Shown here piece after piece: positions 27,172 to 37,678 of a DNA stretch of 64,000 nt. A program made the position numbers and the translations under genes. Within the stretch, counting starts at the first letter, position 1; the number at the start of each line of letters is the position of its first letter. Origin of the DNA: Streptomyces sp. RKND-216 (GTDB lineage Bacteria; Actinomycetota; Actinomycetes; Streptomycetales; Streptomycetaceae); the NCBI RefSeq assembly GCF_004795255.1, contig NZ_SSBQ01000002.1, forward strand, positions 911,001 to 975,000. Direction: 5' to 3'. Under the pieces are notes generated by a model. It did not search any database, had not been told where the DNA came from, and was given only the letters and a program-made list of their open reading frames with translations.

Positions 27172-27995
27172 GTTGCTTCCTCCAACATCCGCAGGATGAA
27201 CTTGCGCGACTCGGCCGGTGTAAGTGCCAGGTCGCGCACCGCATCGTACGTCTTCTGCAAGCGCACAACCGGGCCGGATTCCTCGATGAGTTCGCCCTGG
27301 TATCCGTTCTCGGTGTACGCCACGGTTCTGCCCTCCGGAAGCAGCAGGTACCACATGTCGGCGCTCATGAGGCCATGCAGTCCGGCGCTCTGCATGAGCA
27401 CGTGGACCGTCACGTTGGGGCGCTCGGCAGCATCCCGTAGGTACTCCAACTGCCCCCGCCACTCCCCCACGTCCCGCAGCGGCGTCCGCAGCACCGCCTC
27501 CGAGAGGATCGTCCGGAACGGCGGGGCGTCCTCCCCCTCCAGCAGCTCCTGCCGCCCCATCCGGGCATCGACCTGCTGCTCCAACTCCTTCCCCTTGAGC
27601 CCGCCCGCCGACAGCACCTCCCGGGCGTAGCCAGGCGTCTGCAGCAGCCCCGGCAGCACACTCACCGCGAAGTGCCAGAGGCTCACCGCCTCCGACTCCA
27701 GCGCCATGTAGCGCCGGTAGCGCTCGCGGAACTGCGTGTGGTCCCCGGCGGCCACCTCCCACAGGGCGAGCAGCAGGCCGGGCGTCCCGTAGTGCGTGTC
27801 GAGGGCCTGGACGACCTCCGGGCTGCCGAGGGTCTCGCCCTTCTCCATCTTGCCGAACAACGACCAGTCCCAGCCCAGTCGTTCGCCGAGCGCCCGCAGG
27901 CTGGTCCCGTTCCCGGCACGCAGGGTCCGTAGCTCCTGCGCGAACCGTTGCCGGGGTTCCTGGCTGCGGCCGGTGATGACGCGTCGTTGCGGCAT
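27153..27995 (-). CDS. XRE-family regulator with DUF5753 domain
   Basis: This 280-residue regulator has an N-terminal Cro/CI-type helix-turn-helix (about residues 14-75, FAQELRTLRAGNGTSLRALGERLGWDWSLFGKMEKGE) and a C-terminal DUF5753 ligand-binding-like domain (from YMALESEAVSLWHFAVSVLPGLLQTPGYAREV to GPVVRLQKTYDAVRDLALTP). It is the standard partner of the DUF397 protein that follows. GGAGGAAGCC precedes the ATG. It is divergent from the small gene at 28205, with about 210 bp between them. Confidence 0.9.
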   Translation of the reverse strand: MPQRRVITGRSQEPRQRFAQELRTLRAGNGTSLRALGERLGWDWSLFGKMEKGETLGSPEVVQALDTHYGTPGLLLALWEVAAGDHTQFRERYRRYMALESEAVSLWHFAVSVLPGLLQTPGYAREVLSAGGLKGKELEQQVDARMGRQELLEGEDAPPFRTILSEAVLRTPLRDVGEWRGQLEYLRDAAERPNVTVHVLMQSAGLHGLMSADMWYLLLPEGRTVAYTENGYQGELIEESGPVVRLQKTYDAVRDLALTPAESRKFILRMLEEATCDPST

Positions 27996-28204
27996 GCGGC
28001 TTCCTCCGAGACGTGCACGTGAACGATGTGGAACGTGTGGAACCACCCCCGCGCGGCGGGGAAGCACCACCCCGTCCACACGCCGGTCGCCCACTTACGG
28101 GTGCAGTCTCGTGACACCCGCACTACGCAGCGTAGTTCACGCAGCGCAGCCGGGTCCTGGAATCAACGGAACAGCAGCCACCGACTGCACGGACGAGGAG
28201 CCAC

Positions 28205-28456
28205 ATGAGCCCCACACCACGCCCTCCCCACAACCCCAAGGTCACCGAAGCCCTCGAGGCCCGTGATGCCCTCGCGGGCGCGCTCACCCGGGCCGGCATC
28301 CAGCTCCCCGCCATGGACATCCGCACACCGTGGCTGGACGTGCGCGGGGACGACCATGAGGGCGAAGTGCGGTACGCCCTCGTCCACCTCGGCGTGTGTT
28401 CCGCCCCCGTCGCCCACATGCTCGCGGACGCGATCACGAAGGGGCTCGCCGGGTGA
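28205..28456 (+). CDS. small protein of unknown function (83 residues)
   Basis: This small soluble protein was not assigned to a named domain. It begins MSPTPRPPHNPKVTEALEARDALAGALTRAGIQLP and ends with a helical stretch (SAPVAHMLADAITKGLAG). A GAGGAGCCAC-like ribosome site precedes the ATG. It overlaps the next gene by four bases (GTGA). The position, divergent from an XRE/DUF397 pair, fits the small accessory genes often seen around such regulators in Streptomyces. Confidence 0.65.
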   Translation: MSPTPRPPHNPKVTEALEARDALAGALTRAGIQLPAMDIRTPWLDVRGDDHEGEVRYALVHLGVCSAPVAHMLADAITKGLAG

Positions 28457-28683
28457 CGGAGGACGCCGACGGTGTGCCCTCCGTCGGCGAAGCCGTCCAC
28501 GACGCCGCCCGCGACCGGGTCGGACGGGTCATGGCGCACGACGGCCCGTACCTCCAGCTCCGCCCTCTCGCCGGTGGACGCGAATGGGACGCCGCCCCGG
28601 AGACCGTCCGCCCGCTCACGCAGTCCGAGCTGATCAGCGCCCTCGTCGCCGTGGCGAACGCCCGCAGCAGACAACCGAGGTGA
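28453..28683 (+). CDS. small protein of unknown function (76 residues)
   Basis: The product begins with a GTG start overlapping the upstream stop (GTGA), so it is probably translated together with the preceding gene. The sequence (VGEAVHDAARDRVGRVMAHDGPYLQLRPLAGGREWDAAPETVRPLTQSELI) suggests a small beta-barrel-like fold. It was not recognised as a named family. About 130 bp separate its stop from the conserved hairpin element before helicase copy 2. Confidence 0.6.
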   Translation: MTEDADGVPSVGEAVHDAARDRVGRVMAHDGPYLQLRPLAGGREWDAAPETVRPLTQSELISALVAVANARSRQPR

Positions 28684-28814
28684 CGCCACCGCACGGCGCC
28701 GTCGGCCTGATCCCCTCCCCGTGATCACCGCCCTCACCTAGGATGGCGGAAACCGTCTCAGCGGCCCGACGGGCTTCCTGATTCGCCGCGCGAGCGCGCG
28801 CGGCGGGCGCCGGA

Positions 28815-28862
28815 GGACATGCCCCCACCCGCACGAGTCTTCTTCGTGCTGCCTGGGGGCAT
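28815..28862 (+). promoter_or_regulatory. conserved nested inverted-repeat element before helicase copy 2
   Basis: Outer arms: ATGCCCCCA (28819-28827) pairs perfectly with TGGGGGCAT (28854-28862). Inner arms: GCACGA (28831-28836) pairs with TCGTGC (28844-28849) around a 7-base loop. The first 25 bases (28815-28839) are identical to the element before helicase copy 1. The loop and the 3' arm differ between copies while pairing is kept. The G-run at 28855-28859 sits seven bases before the TTG start proposed for the helicase, so it may be the ribosome site and would be paired when the element folds. Confidence 0.72.
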
Positions 28863-28866
28863 CTTC

Positions 28867-30762
28867 TTGCTGTTGCGTGAATCCGCGTCGTCCGTGGCCG
28901 CCCGCATCCTCGAAGGGTCGCTGGCGCTGCAACTGACCGAGAACTTCCGTCACCTGCACGGCCGGAATGCCGGGCAAGCGGAGGTGCGGTCGTGGGAACG
29001 CAGCATCCCCGCTCTCGTCAACGCCCTCATGGACGCGGGCCTCGGCGACGTCGCAGTGCTCCTCGAGTACAGCCTGCCCCTCACCAGCAAGCGCGCCGAC
29101 GCCGTGCTCGCGGGCGTGCACCCCACCACTGGTGAGCCGTCGTACGTCATCGTGGAGCTGAAGCAGTGGAGCGCCGCCCGCCCGGACGAGGAGGACGGGC
29201 CGCTGCTGTGCCGGATCGACGCCTACCGCGACGCCGTGCTCAATCCGATCGAGCAGGTCCGGGGGTACTGCGAGTACCTGCTGTCGTTCAACGGCGCGCT
29301 GGAGCGGCTCCCGGATTCTCTCGCCGGCGTGGCCTTCCTGCACAACGCGCCCGAGAACCGCATCGCGGGCCTGCGAGGCGTCGACGAGGACCTCCACGGC
29401 AGCCTCTACAGCAATGACCAGCGCGGTGCCTTCCTGGACTTCCTCCGCTCGCGGCTCGCCGCGAAGCCCAGCGCGGAGGCGGCAGACGCCCTGCTGAACG
29501 GCAGGATCCGGCCGTCGAAGCAACTGATGGCCGTCGCAGCCGACGAGATCCGCGACCGCGAGCAGTTCGTGCTCCTCGCCGAGCAGCGCGTCGCCTACGA
29601 GAAGGTCATGTCCGCCGTGCGCAAGGCCAGGCGGTCCGACCACAAGCAGGTCATCGTGGTGAACGGCGGCCCCGGGTCCGGCAAGAGCGTGATCGCCCTT
29701 TCCCTCCTGGGCGAGCTGTACCGTCGCGGCGACTCCGCTCTGCACGCCACCGGCTCCGGGTCCTTCACCAAGACCATGCGCAAGATCGCAGGCGTACGGA
29801 AACCCGCCGTGCAGCGGCTGTTCAAGTACTTCAACAGCTTCATGGACGCCGAGCCGAACGGCCTCGACGTGCTGATCTGCGACGAGGCCCACCGGCTGCG
29901 CAAGACCTCCGCCAACCGCTACACCAGGGCCGAGCTGCGCACCGGCCGCCCGCAGGTGGCGGAGCTGATCGACGCCGCCCGCGTCCCCGTGTTCCTCCTC
30001 GACCAGCACCAGGTGGTGCGTCCCGGCGAGATGGGAACCAGCAAGGAGATCCAGCAGGCCGCGGCTGAGAAGAACCTGGACTTCACCTCCGTGGATCTGG
30101 ACGGCCAGTTCCGTTGCGGCGGCAGCGATGCGTACGAGAAGTGGGTGCTCGACCTGCTCGGCCTGGAGGGCGGCACACCCAGCGCCTGGGAGCCAGACGG
30201 CAAGCTGCAGCTGCGGACCGCCGAGAGCCCGCAGGAGCTTGAGGACTTCCTGCTCGCCCGACGGGCGGAAGGCTACGGCGCGCGCATGTCGGCCGGCTAC
30301 TGCTGGAAGTGGACCACCAAGATCACGCCCGAGATGACCGAGCTGCCCGCCGACGTCGTCATCGGGCAGTGGGCGCGGCCCTGGAACGTCTACGGCGACC
30401 GGTCCGTCCTCGGGGCCCCTCCCGCGCCTCTGTGGGCCACCAGCCCGGAGGGGTTCGGCCAGGTCGGCTGCGTCTACACCGCCCAGGGCTTCGAGTACGA
30501 CTGGTCCGGCGTCATCATCGGGCCCGACCTGGTGTGGCGAACGGACCAGTGGGTTCTGAACCGTGCGGCGTCCAAGGACCCGATCTTCACCAAGGCGACG
30601 CCGGACGAGGAGATCGACCTGCTGATCCGCAACACCTACAAAGTGCTGCTGACCCGGGGGATGGTCGGCACGATCCTCTACTCGACGGACCAGGAGACGC
30701 GCGACAAGCTGCGCTCCCTCGTGCATCCGGCGACTCGAGCGAAGGCGCCCGCGCTCGCGTAG
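28867..30762 (+). CDS. nuclease-helicase of the DUF2075 / Schlafen-group-3 type (copy 2)
   Basis: This is a paralogue of the gene at 6930-9050, with the same architecture. An N-terminal PD-(D/E)XK-like nuclease core (KRADAVLAG...YVIVELKQWS, near residue 97) precedes a helicase with P-loop VNGGPGSGKSVIAL (about 267), DEAH box LICDEAHRLRK (about 338), QFRCGGSDAY, YTAQGFEYDWSGVI, and a final LLTRGMVGTILYSTDQETR. I prefer the TTG at 28867 as start. The alternative ATG at 28819 lies within the hairpin element, and the equivalent ATG before copy 1 is out of frame. The gene sits just upstream of pglY on the same strand (92 bp gap), inside the BREX locus. Cellular target unknown. Confidence 0.82.
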   Translation: MLLRESASSVAARILEGSLALQLTENFRHLHGRNAGQAEVRSWERSIPALVNALMDAGLGDVAVLLEYSLPLTSKRADAVLAGVHPTTGEPSYVIVELKQWSAARPDEEDGPLLCRIDAYRDAVLNPIEQVRGYCEYLLSFNGALERLPDSLAGVAFLHNAPENRIAGLRGVDEDLHGSLYSNDQRGAFLDFLRSRLAAKPSAEAADALLNGRIRPSKQLMAVAADEIRDREQFVLLAEQRVAYEKVMSAVRKARRSDHKQVIVVNGGPGSGKSVIALSLLGELYRRGDSALHATGSGSFTKTMRKIAGVRKPAVQRLFKYFNSFMDAEPNGLDVLICDEAHRLRKTSANRYTRAELRTGRPQVAELIDAARVPVFLLDQHQVVRPGEMGTSKEIQQAAAEKNLDFTSVDLDGQFRCGGSDAYEKWVLDLLGLEGGTPSAWEPDGKLQLRTAESPQELEDFLLARRAEGYGARMSAGYCWKWTTKITPEMTELPADVVIGQWARPWNVYGDRSVLGAPPAPLWATSPEGFGQVGCVYTAQGFEYDWSGVIIGPDLVWRTDQWVLNRAASKDPIFTKATPDEEIDLLIRNTYKVLLTRGMVGTILYSTDQETRDKLRSLVHPATRAKAPALA

Positions 30763-30854
30763 TCGGCCGTGTGCGAAAAGTGGTCCCACGCTGTCCGTGT
30801 CACGCCATACGATCGGATGAGCCCGCGCAGCAAGCACTCGGAGAGTGATCGTTC

Positions 30855-33800
30855 ATGGCACAGCAGCCGCCCCTGCTCCGCGATGTCATCGACATCAAGG
30901 AGTCCATCTCCACCTCGGACTTCGTCCTCCAGCTCTCGGAGGCCACGAGTCCCGAAGGTGCGGAGCGGGCGCTGCGGGACTATGTGGTCACCGAACGGCT
31001 GCTGGAGAACTTCGACGAGGCGCTCGGCCTGATCCGGTCCGCGCTCGAGGGGCACCGGTCCAAGGCGTCCTACCTGCACGGCTCGTTCGGTTCCGGTAAG
31101 TCGCACTTCATGGCCGTGCTGCACGCGCTGCTCAGCGGGGCTCCGGCGGCCCGTGCGCGGACGGACCTGGACCCGGTGCTCACCAAGCACGAGTGGCTCG
31201 CCACCGAGGGGAAGCGGTTCCTGCTGGTGCCGTACCACATGCTCGGGGCGAAGTCCCTGGAGCAGCGGGTGCTCGGCGGGTACGTCAGCCACGTCAAGAA
31301 GCTGCACCCCGATGCCCCGACACCGCAGGTGTACCGGACCGACGCGCTGTTCGACGACATCCGGTCGATGCGGGCCCGGATGGGCGACCCGGCCGTCATC
31401 GCGGGTCTCTCCTCGGGCGAGGGGGCGGCGACCGACGAGGAGGACGAGTGGGGCGAGGCGTTCGGCTGGACGCCTCAGCTCCTCGACACCGCGCTCGGTG
31501 CCGAGGAGGTCCACGAGGGCGGCGAGGCCCTCAATCTGGTCAGCCCGTCACGGCCCGCCGAGCTGCGGGCGCGGCTGGTGCAGGACGCGAGCACGCACCT
31601 GCTGCCGGGCTTCGCGAAGAACGCCGCCGAGGACGAGCACGGGTTCGTCTCCCTGGACGCCGGCCTGTCCGTGATCGCCGAGCACGCCAAGTCGCTGGGC
31701 TACGACGGGCTGATCCTCTTCATGGACGAGCTGATCCTGTGGCTCGCCACCCTCATCCACGACCAGAGGTTCGTGGCCAAGGAAGCCGGCAAGATCACCA
31801 ACTTCGTGGAGGGCGGTGACGCCCGCCGGGCCGTGCCGGTCATCTCCTTCATCGCCCGTCAGCGCGACCTGCGCGAGCTGGTCGGGCAGGAGGTGTCGGG
31901 GGCGGCCGAAGCGTCCATCCAGGACACGCTCAACCTGGCCTCCGGGCGTTTCGACAAGATCACGCTGGAGGACCGCAACCTCCCGCAGGTCGCGCATGCG
32001 CGCCTGCTCAGGCCGCGGGACGAAGAGGCCGCCGCTCGCATCGCCGCCGAGTTCGACAAGACGCGCAAGATCCGCCAGGAGGTGTGGGACACCCTGCTGG
32101 GCTCCGACCGCGGCGCCGACGGCGTCGGCGCGGACGAGGAGAGCTTCCGGCTGACGTACCCCTTCTCGCCGGCGTTCATGGACACCCTCGTGCACGTGTC
32201 CTCCGCGCTGCAGCGCAACCGGACCGGCATGAAGCTGATGGGGCAGCTGCTCGCCGACCACCGGGCCGAGCTGCGGCTGGGCGACCTGATCCCGGTCGGT
32301 GACCTGTACCCGCTGATCACCACGGGCGGCGACAAGCCCTTCACCGACAAACTGAAGGTGGTCTTCGAGGCGTCCGACAAGCTGTACCGGACGAAGCTGC
32401 GGCCCTACCTCCTGCGTACCCACAACGTGTCGGAGGAGGACGTCGAGCAGTACGCCCACCGCCCCGACAGCATCTCCGACCCGGACCTGCGCGCCCGGCT
32501 CAAGCAGTTCACCGGCGACAACCGGATCGTCGGGACGCTGCTGCTGTCCGCGCTCGCCCCGAGCGTGCCCGCGCTGTCCGACCTCACGATCCGGCGCCTG
32601 TCCGCACTCAACTACGGCTCGGTCGTCGCGCCGATCCCGGGCCGCGAGTACGGCATCCTGAAGAACAAGGTGGCCGAGTGGGCGGGCCGCTTCCCCGAGA
32701 TCAAGGAGACCGGCACCGAGGCCAACCCCGGCGTCCGGCTCGAACTGTCCGGCGTCGACGTCGACTCGGTGATCGCCAACGCCAACGTCAACGACAACTC
32801 GGGCAACCGCGAGTCGCTCGCCAAGCGGATCCTCGTCGAGGAACTGGGCATCTCCCAGGACAAGCTGATCAACGAGCTGCACTGGGTGTGGCGGGGCACC
32901 GACCGCAGCGTCGAGGTGGTGTTCGGCAACGTCGCCGACGAGGACGGACTGCCCGACCACGACCTGATGCCCCAGCAGGACGGGCACTGGCGGATCGTGA
33001 TCGACCTCCCCTTCGACGAGAGCGAGTGGGGGCCGCGCGAGGATGCCAACCGGATGCAGCGGCTGCGCGAGCGTCAGGGCGAGCCGTCCCGGAGCGTCGC
33101 CTGGCTGCCCACCCACCTGTCCAGCCAGCGGTACCTGGACTTTCGCCGCCTCGTCGTCATCGACAAGGTGCTCTCCGACAGCGAGCGCTTCGACGGGCAG
33201 TACGCGAACCACCTGAGTCCCGACAACCGGTCGCGAGCCAAGGGGCTCCTGGAGACCCAGCGGGAATCGCTGCTCAAGAACGTGAAAGCCGCCTTCAAGC
33301 AGGCCTACGGCCTCGCCGACAAGAAGGCCACCGACGTGGAACTCGGCTTCGCCGACCACCTGGAGTCCCTGCGCGAAGTCGACGGCCTGACCCTGTCCTT
33401 CGGCCAGTCACTCCGGGACGGCATCCGGCACATCGCGGACAAGCTGCTGGCGAGCCAGTACCCGGACCATCCGGACTTCGACCCCGAGAAGAACGGCGGC
33501 GTCGTCAAGCCGGCCGACGCCAGGAAGGTGTTCACGCACGTCCAGGCCGCCGCGGAGGCGCGCGACGGGCGCGCGGAAGTGCCCGCCGGGGACCGGCCGC
33601 TGATGCGCCGGGTGGCCACGCCGCTGCGGCTGGGGCAGCAGAAGGAGGCGTACTTCGAGCTGTCGCAGTACTGGGCCGACCACTTCCGCCAGCTCGCCCG
33701 CGAGCAGCGGGTGACCGGCGACCTCAGCCTGATCGCCCTCACCGACTGGACGGACGTGCCGACACCGCGCGGCCTGCCGGGATTCCTCGCCCGGCTCGTC

Positions 33801-34742
33801 GTGGCCTCGTTCGCCGAGATGGACGACCGGGTGTGGGTGCGCGGGGGCACACCGCTCGACCCGGCGCCCGCGCTGAACGAGGTCAAGGACCACGACGCGC
33901 TGCGCAGCCAGCCGCTGCCCTCGGAAGAGGTGTGGGAGACGGCCCGTCAGCGGTTCACGGCCCTCTTCGGCGAGCCGGCGCCCACGCTGCGCCGGGGCCG
34001 CATGGTCAACCAGCTCGCCCGGCAGATCGCCCAGCAGTCCAAGAACCATCACGAGGACGCCAAGGAGCTGGTGGCCCAACTGGAGCGGCACGCAGGCTTC
34101 CTCCGCCTCGACGAGACCGCCGAGAGCGGGCGCCTGGCACTCGCGCGGCGGGCGTCCACCCTGCTCCAGGAACTCACCCGCTCGGCCGGCCAGGGCGCCG
34201 CCTCCGCCCGGAAGACCGTCGAGACGCTCGCCGCCTTCGACTTCGGTGACATCGGCGCCGACCGGTTCGGAACCTCCGTGAAGCAGGCCCGGAAGGTGGC
34301 GCAGGCGCTGGACTCCACGTCCTGGACGACCCTGGACCTGGCCACCTCCGAGGGCCCCGAGGGCGAGGCACTGCTGGAGTCCCTGCGCAACGCCGCGCAG
34401 AGCGACCAGCGCACCAACGACCTCAAGGAGGCACTGGCCCAGGCCCAGCGCGAGGTGCTGGCGCTCGTCAAGCGCAACCGGGCGACACCGGCTCCGCAGC
34501 CCGCTCCCCCGGCCCCGCGCTCGGGCGACGTGCCCCTCGACACCCCGACCAGTCAGCCGCCCGTGCCCGAGCAGCAGACAGCCGGCACCGGCGCGCCAGC
34601 GAAGGGGCGCGTGAAGCACTCCGGAGGCGGCCTGACGACGGCCGGGAGGGCGGTGGCCGAGCTGCAGGCCGAGATCGCAGACCTGGTGGCCCAGCAGCCC
34701 GGGGCCACGGTCGAGATCACCTGGCGGGTCGTCGAAGGATGA
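30855..34742 (+). CDS. pglY: PglY, AAA+ ATPase of BREX type 2 (BrxC-like)
   Basis: This 1,295-residue cytoplasmic ATPase is the BrxC/PglY component of BREX. The P-loop [18 protein letters not shown] lies near residues 71-88 and the Walker B segment [12 protein letters not shown] near 286-297. A long helical C-terminal part follows, with a Pro/Ala-rich linker ([13 protein letters not shown]) and a final helix. The stop overlaps the pglZ start by four bases (ATGA). In S. coelicolor, PglY and PglZ are both required for phage growth limitation. The start ATG is preceded by GAGAG about eight bases upstream. Confidence 0.93.
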   Translation: MAQQPPLLRDVIDIKESISTSDFVLQLSEATSPEGAERALRDYVVTERLLENFDEALGLIRSALEGHRSKASYLHGSFGSGKSHFMAVLHALLSGAPAARARTDLDPVLTKHEWLATEGKRFLLVPYHMLGAKSLEQRVLGGYVSHVKKLHPDAPTPQVYRTDALFDDIRSMRARMGDPAVIAGLSSGEGAATDEEDEWGEAFGWTPQLLDTALGAEEVHEGGEALNLVSPSRPAELRARLVQDASTHLLPGFAKNAAEDEHGFVSLDAGLSVIAEHAKSLGYDGLILFMDELILWLATLIHDQRFVAKEAGKITNFVEGGDARRAVPVISFIARQRDLRELVGQEVSGAAEASIQDTLNLASGRFDKITLEDRNLPQVAHARLLRPRDEEAAARIAAEFDKTRKIRQEVWDTLLGSDRGADGVGADEESFRLTYPFSPAFMDTLVHVSSALQRNRTGMKLMGQLLADHRAELRLGDLIPVGDLYPLITTGGDKPFTDKLKVVFEASDKLYRTKLRPYLLRTHNVSEEDVEQYAHRPDSISDPDLRARLKQFTGDNRIVGTLLLSALAPSVPALSDLTIRRLSALNYGSVVAPIPGREYGILKNKVAEWAGRFPEIKETGTEANPGVRLELSGVDVDSVIANANVNDNSGNRESLAKRILVEELGISQDKLINELHWVWRGTDRSVEVVFGNVADEDGLPDHDLMPQQDGHWRIVIDLPFDESEWGPREDANRMQRLRERQGEPSRSVAWLPTHLSSQRYLDFRRLVVIDKVLSDSERFDGQYANHLSPDNRSRAKGLLETQRESLLKNVKAAFKQAYGLADKKATDVELGFADHLESLREVDGLTLSFGQSLRDGIRHIADKLLASQYPDHPDFDPEKNGGVVKPADARKVFTHVQAAAEARDGRAEVPAGDRPLMRRVATPLRLGQQKEAYFELSQYWADHFRQLAREQRVTGDLSLIALTDWTDVPTPRGLPGFLARLVVASFAEMDDRVWVRGGTPLDPAPALNEVKDHDALRSQPLPSEEVWETARQRFTALFGEPAPTLRRGRMVNQLARQIAQQSKNHHEDAKELVAQLERHAGFLRLDETAESGRLALARRASTLLQELTRSAGQGAASARKTVETLAAFDFGDIGADRFGTSVKQARKVAQALDSTSWTTLDLATSEGPEGEALLESLRNAAQSDQRTNDLKEALAQAQREVLALVKRNRATPAPQPAPPAPRSGDVPLDTPTSQPPVPEQQTAGTGAPAKGRVKHSGGGLTTAGRAVAELQAEIADLVAQQPGATVEITWRVVEG

Positions 34743-37639
34743 GCGCGACGACGACCAGCGCGGTGGCGACACGGCTGACTCTCCCGACGATCACCCAGTT
34801 CCTGTCCGCACAGAGCTCGCTCGCCGACGCCCTGGCAGGCCGGGACCGGCGACGGGCCGTGCTGCTGCGCTCCGCACCTGAGTGGGACGGTCCCGCCGAA
34901 CACGTCTGGGGCGACGGACGGTCGGCCCGGATCGCGGCTGCCCCTTCCCCACTGGCCGTGCACGAGCTGCTGCTCGCGCACCTGTCGGAGGCGGCGACGG
35001 GCCCGGACGTCCTGGTGATCCTCACCGACCGCGAGCAGCACGAACTGGACCCGGCCCTCCTCGCTCGCGCCCACCGGCAGCGCGTCGACACGGTGGACAG
35101 GTGGAATGTCGTGCGGGACGCATTCGGGGCCGAGCAGGTCGAACTGCGGCTGCGGGACGAGAAGTGGGCCGGGGAGGCACTGCTGGACGCGGCGCCTCCC
35201 CGGGGCGGCTGGCCCCGGCTGGGGGGCCACGTCCTGTCCCGCAGGACCGCGCTGTCCGCGCTGGCGCTGCGACGCCTGGGGCTGGGCAGCTACCGTGACG
35301 AGACGCTGCCGCAGGACCACACCGCGTCCGCAGACCGGCTGGACACCCACACCCTCCTGGGATGGTCCCTTCTCCCGGGAGGCCCGGAGCGGTTCCTGGC
35401 GCTGCGCGGCCCGGAGCGTACCGGCCTGTCCTCCTTCCTCGGCGAGGCAGACCAGGCCGGGCTCGGCGGGCGTGCGCTGATGGCCCTGGTCCAGGCCGAG
35501 CACGGGCCGGACGCGGTGGCCTTCGGTCTCGTCTGTGCCGCGCTGTGGTGCCACGCCGAACCGGATGCGGCCGTCTACCAGGCGCGCGGTCGCGCGGAAC
35601 GGTGGTTCGGGGACCCTCCCCCGGCGCGGGGAGAACAGCTCGACGCCATGGCGACGGCCTTCGGCCGGGCCGCGGAGGAATACGTCGGCATCCTGCTCGC
35701 CGAAGCCACCAGGAACGGCGCCGGCCCGGAAGAAGCCCGCGAGGCGCGGCGGACCGGCGACACGGTCCTGGAGCGTGCCTCGGTACTCGTCCGCCAGTTC
35801 GGCGCGGAAGCCGCCGCCCGGACCAGTCCCCTCCTCCCGGCCGGTCTGGAAGCCCGATTCACCGAGGTCGGGACGGCCCTCGCCGCCGGTGAGCCGGGAC
35901 CGCTCGACGCGGCCGTACAGTCCCTGAGCGAGCACCGGCGCGCAGACGTGCCGGACGTGCGGGCGCGGATCGAGCGGACCCGCATGGCAGGGCGACTCCT
36001 GCGGTGGCTGGCCACCGAACCGGCCGTCGAGACGCAAGGCGTCGGTGAGGCCATGGACCGCCACCTCCGGGAGACCGCCTGGGTGGATCGCGCGCTGGAG
36101 CACATCGAGGCCGGCGGAGATCCCGACGACCGGCTGCGAGCCGCCTACGACGCGCTGGCCGAGCGCGCGCGCGAGCGACGCCACGAGATCGACCGTGACT
36201 TCGCCCGCGAGCTGGCGCACTGGACCGCGGACGGCAACGACCCCCGCAGTGGCCCGCTGACGGTGGAGACCTTCCTGGAGCGGGTCGTGAAGCCGGTGGT
36301 GCGTGGCACCACCGACCGGCGCGTGCTACTGATCGTCCTGGACGGCATGAGCGCGGCCATCGCCACCGAGCTGGGCGAGGAACTGCGCTCCTCCTGGGCC
36401 GAGTTCGACCCGGTGGGCGAGGACTCGCCGCGACGGCGCGCCATGGCGGCGGCGCTTCCCACCCTCACCTCCGTGTCCCGCACCTCGCTGTTCTCCGGAA
36501 AGCTGTCGCACGGCTCCCAGAAGGACGAGGCCAAGCGTTTCCCCGCCCTGCCGCTCTGGCGTGGCGCACCCGCTGCGGTGTTCCACAAGGACGATCTGCG
36601 CTCCGACAGTGCGGGGGACGTCTTCGGTCCCGCGCTGACCGAAGCGCTCATGGACGGCCGTACGCACGTGGCGGTCGTCCTCAACGCGATCGACGACCGG
36701 CTCGCCAAGGAGCAGAAGCTGGGCGACGGCAGCTGGCGGGCAGAGCACGTACCCGGCCTGCAGGAGTTGCTGCGTGTGGCGGCCTCCCAGGGCATGGCGG
36801 TGGTGCTGACCAGCGACCACGGGCATGTCGTGGACCGGCGCGGCCGGAAGGTCGAGACCGGCTCGGCCCTGTCCGCCCGCCACCGGTCCCCGGGCGGCGC
36901 GGTGGGTACGGCGGAGGTCGCGCTGCAGGGCAGCCGGGTCGTCGCGCCGGAACCGGACGGCTCCATCGTCGCCCTGTGGGACGCCGACTCGCGGTACACA
37001 GCACGCAAGGCTGGGTACCACGGCGGGGCTTCCCTCGCCGAGTTCACCATCCCGGTCCTGGCCTTCCTGCCGTTCGGGGCGACACCTCCCCCTGCCTGGC
37101 GGGAACTCGGGGACCAGCGACCGGCCTGGTGGGAGGGGGAGGCGGCCACGTCCACGGCCGGCACCGCCCCTCACCGCGAGACGGCATCCGCCCCCGCCCG
37201 TCAGACACGGCGCAGGCCGACGGCTTCCCAGACGCACCTGGCCCGTACGCACGACGCGTTGTTCGACGTCACCATGGCCCCGGCGCGTGAAGATCAGGAC
37301 GCTTTGGTGACCCCCGAACTCGTGGGCCCCGACGACGCCCTGGTCGCGGCGCTGCTCGCTTCGGAGACGTTCACGGGGCAGATGAGCCTCCTCGCACGCA
37401 AGCCGCCGTTGGACAAGGTTGAGAAGGCGATCCGTGCACTCGTCGACGCCGGGGGCACCCTGCCGGTCACCGCACTCGCCCAGCGCGTCTCGTATCCCGC
37501 CACTCGCGCGGACGGCTTCGCCGCCATCCTGCGCCAACTGCTCAACTACGACGGTGTGCAGGTGCTGGAGACGCTGCCGGACGGCCGCACCGTTCGCCTC
37601 CATCTCTCCCTGCTCCGCATGCAGTTCGGTCTAGCCTGA
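34739..37639 (+). CDS. pglZ: PglZ, alkaline phosphatase-superfamily component of BREX type 2
   Basis: This 966-residue protein is the defining BREX component with a phosphodiesterase/phosphatase-like domain. The N-terminal half is helical and variable. The PglZ domain begins near residue 525 ([22 protein letters not shown], whose Asp is a metal ligand) and includes [16 protein letters not shown] and [14 protein letters not shown] Thr/Pro/Ala-rich linker leads to a small C-terminal domain. It is translationally coupled to pglY. The intergenic distance to the following AIPR-family gene is 39 bp, so all are likely in one operon. Confidence 0.93.
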   Translation: MSATTTSAVATRLTLPTITQFLSAQSSLADALAGRDRRRAVLLRSAPEWDGPAEHVWGDGRSARIAAAPSPLAVHELLLAHLSEAATGPDVLVILTDREQHELDPALLARAHRQRVDTVDRWNVVRDAFGAEQVELRLRDEKWAGEALLDAAPPRGGWPRLGGHVLSRRTALSALALRRLGLGSYRDETLPQDHTASADRLDTHTLLGWSLLPGGPERFLALRGPERTGLSSFLGEADQAGLGGRALMALVQAEHGPDAVAFGLVCAALWCHAEPDAAVYQARGRAERWFGDPPPARGEQLDAMATAFGRAAEEYVGILLAEATRNGAGPEEAREARRTGDTVLERASVLVRQFGAEAAARTSPLLPAGLEARFTEVGTALAAGEPGPLDAAVQSLSEHRRADVPDVRARIERTRMAGRLLRWLATEPAVETQGVGEAMDRHLRETAWVDRALEHIEAGGDPDDRLRAAYDALAERARERRHEIDRDFARELAHWTADGNDPRSGPLTVETFLERVVKPVVRGTTDRRVLLIVLDGMSAAIATELGEELRSSWAEFDPVGEDSPRRRAMAAALPTLTSVSRTSLFSGKLSHGSQKDEAKRFPALPLWRGAPAAVFHKDDLRSDSAGDVFGPALTEALMDGRTHVAVVLNAIDDRLAKEQKLGDGSWRAEHVPGLQELLRVAASQGMAVVLTSDHGHVVDRRGRKVETGSALSARHRSPGGAVGTAEVALQGSRVVAPEPDGSIVALWDADSRYTARKAGYHGGASLAEFTIPVLAFLPFGATPPPAWRELGDQRPAWWEGEAATSTAGTAPHRETASAPARQTRRRPTASQTHLARTHDALFDVTMAPAREDQDALVTPELVGPDDALVAALLASETFTGQMSLLARKPPLDKVEKAIRALVDAGGTLPVTALAQRVSYPATRADGFAAILRQLLNYDGVQVLETLPDGRTVRLHLSLLRMQFGLA

Positions 37640-37678
37640 CGTTCCGTTCGCCCTGCCGCCCACCGAGAGTCCGGAGAC

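Noticed and set aside
28819..28866. ATG in the hairpin as start of helicase copy 2 (MPPPARVFFVLPGG...)
   Set aside because: The same ATG before copy 1 is out of frame and the spacing of GGAGG to it is too short. Kept as an alternative in the feature entry.
31548..33359. 603-codon minus-strand frame opposite pglY
   Set aside because: Antisense shadow; PglY is unambiguous on the other strand.
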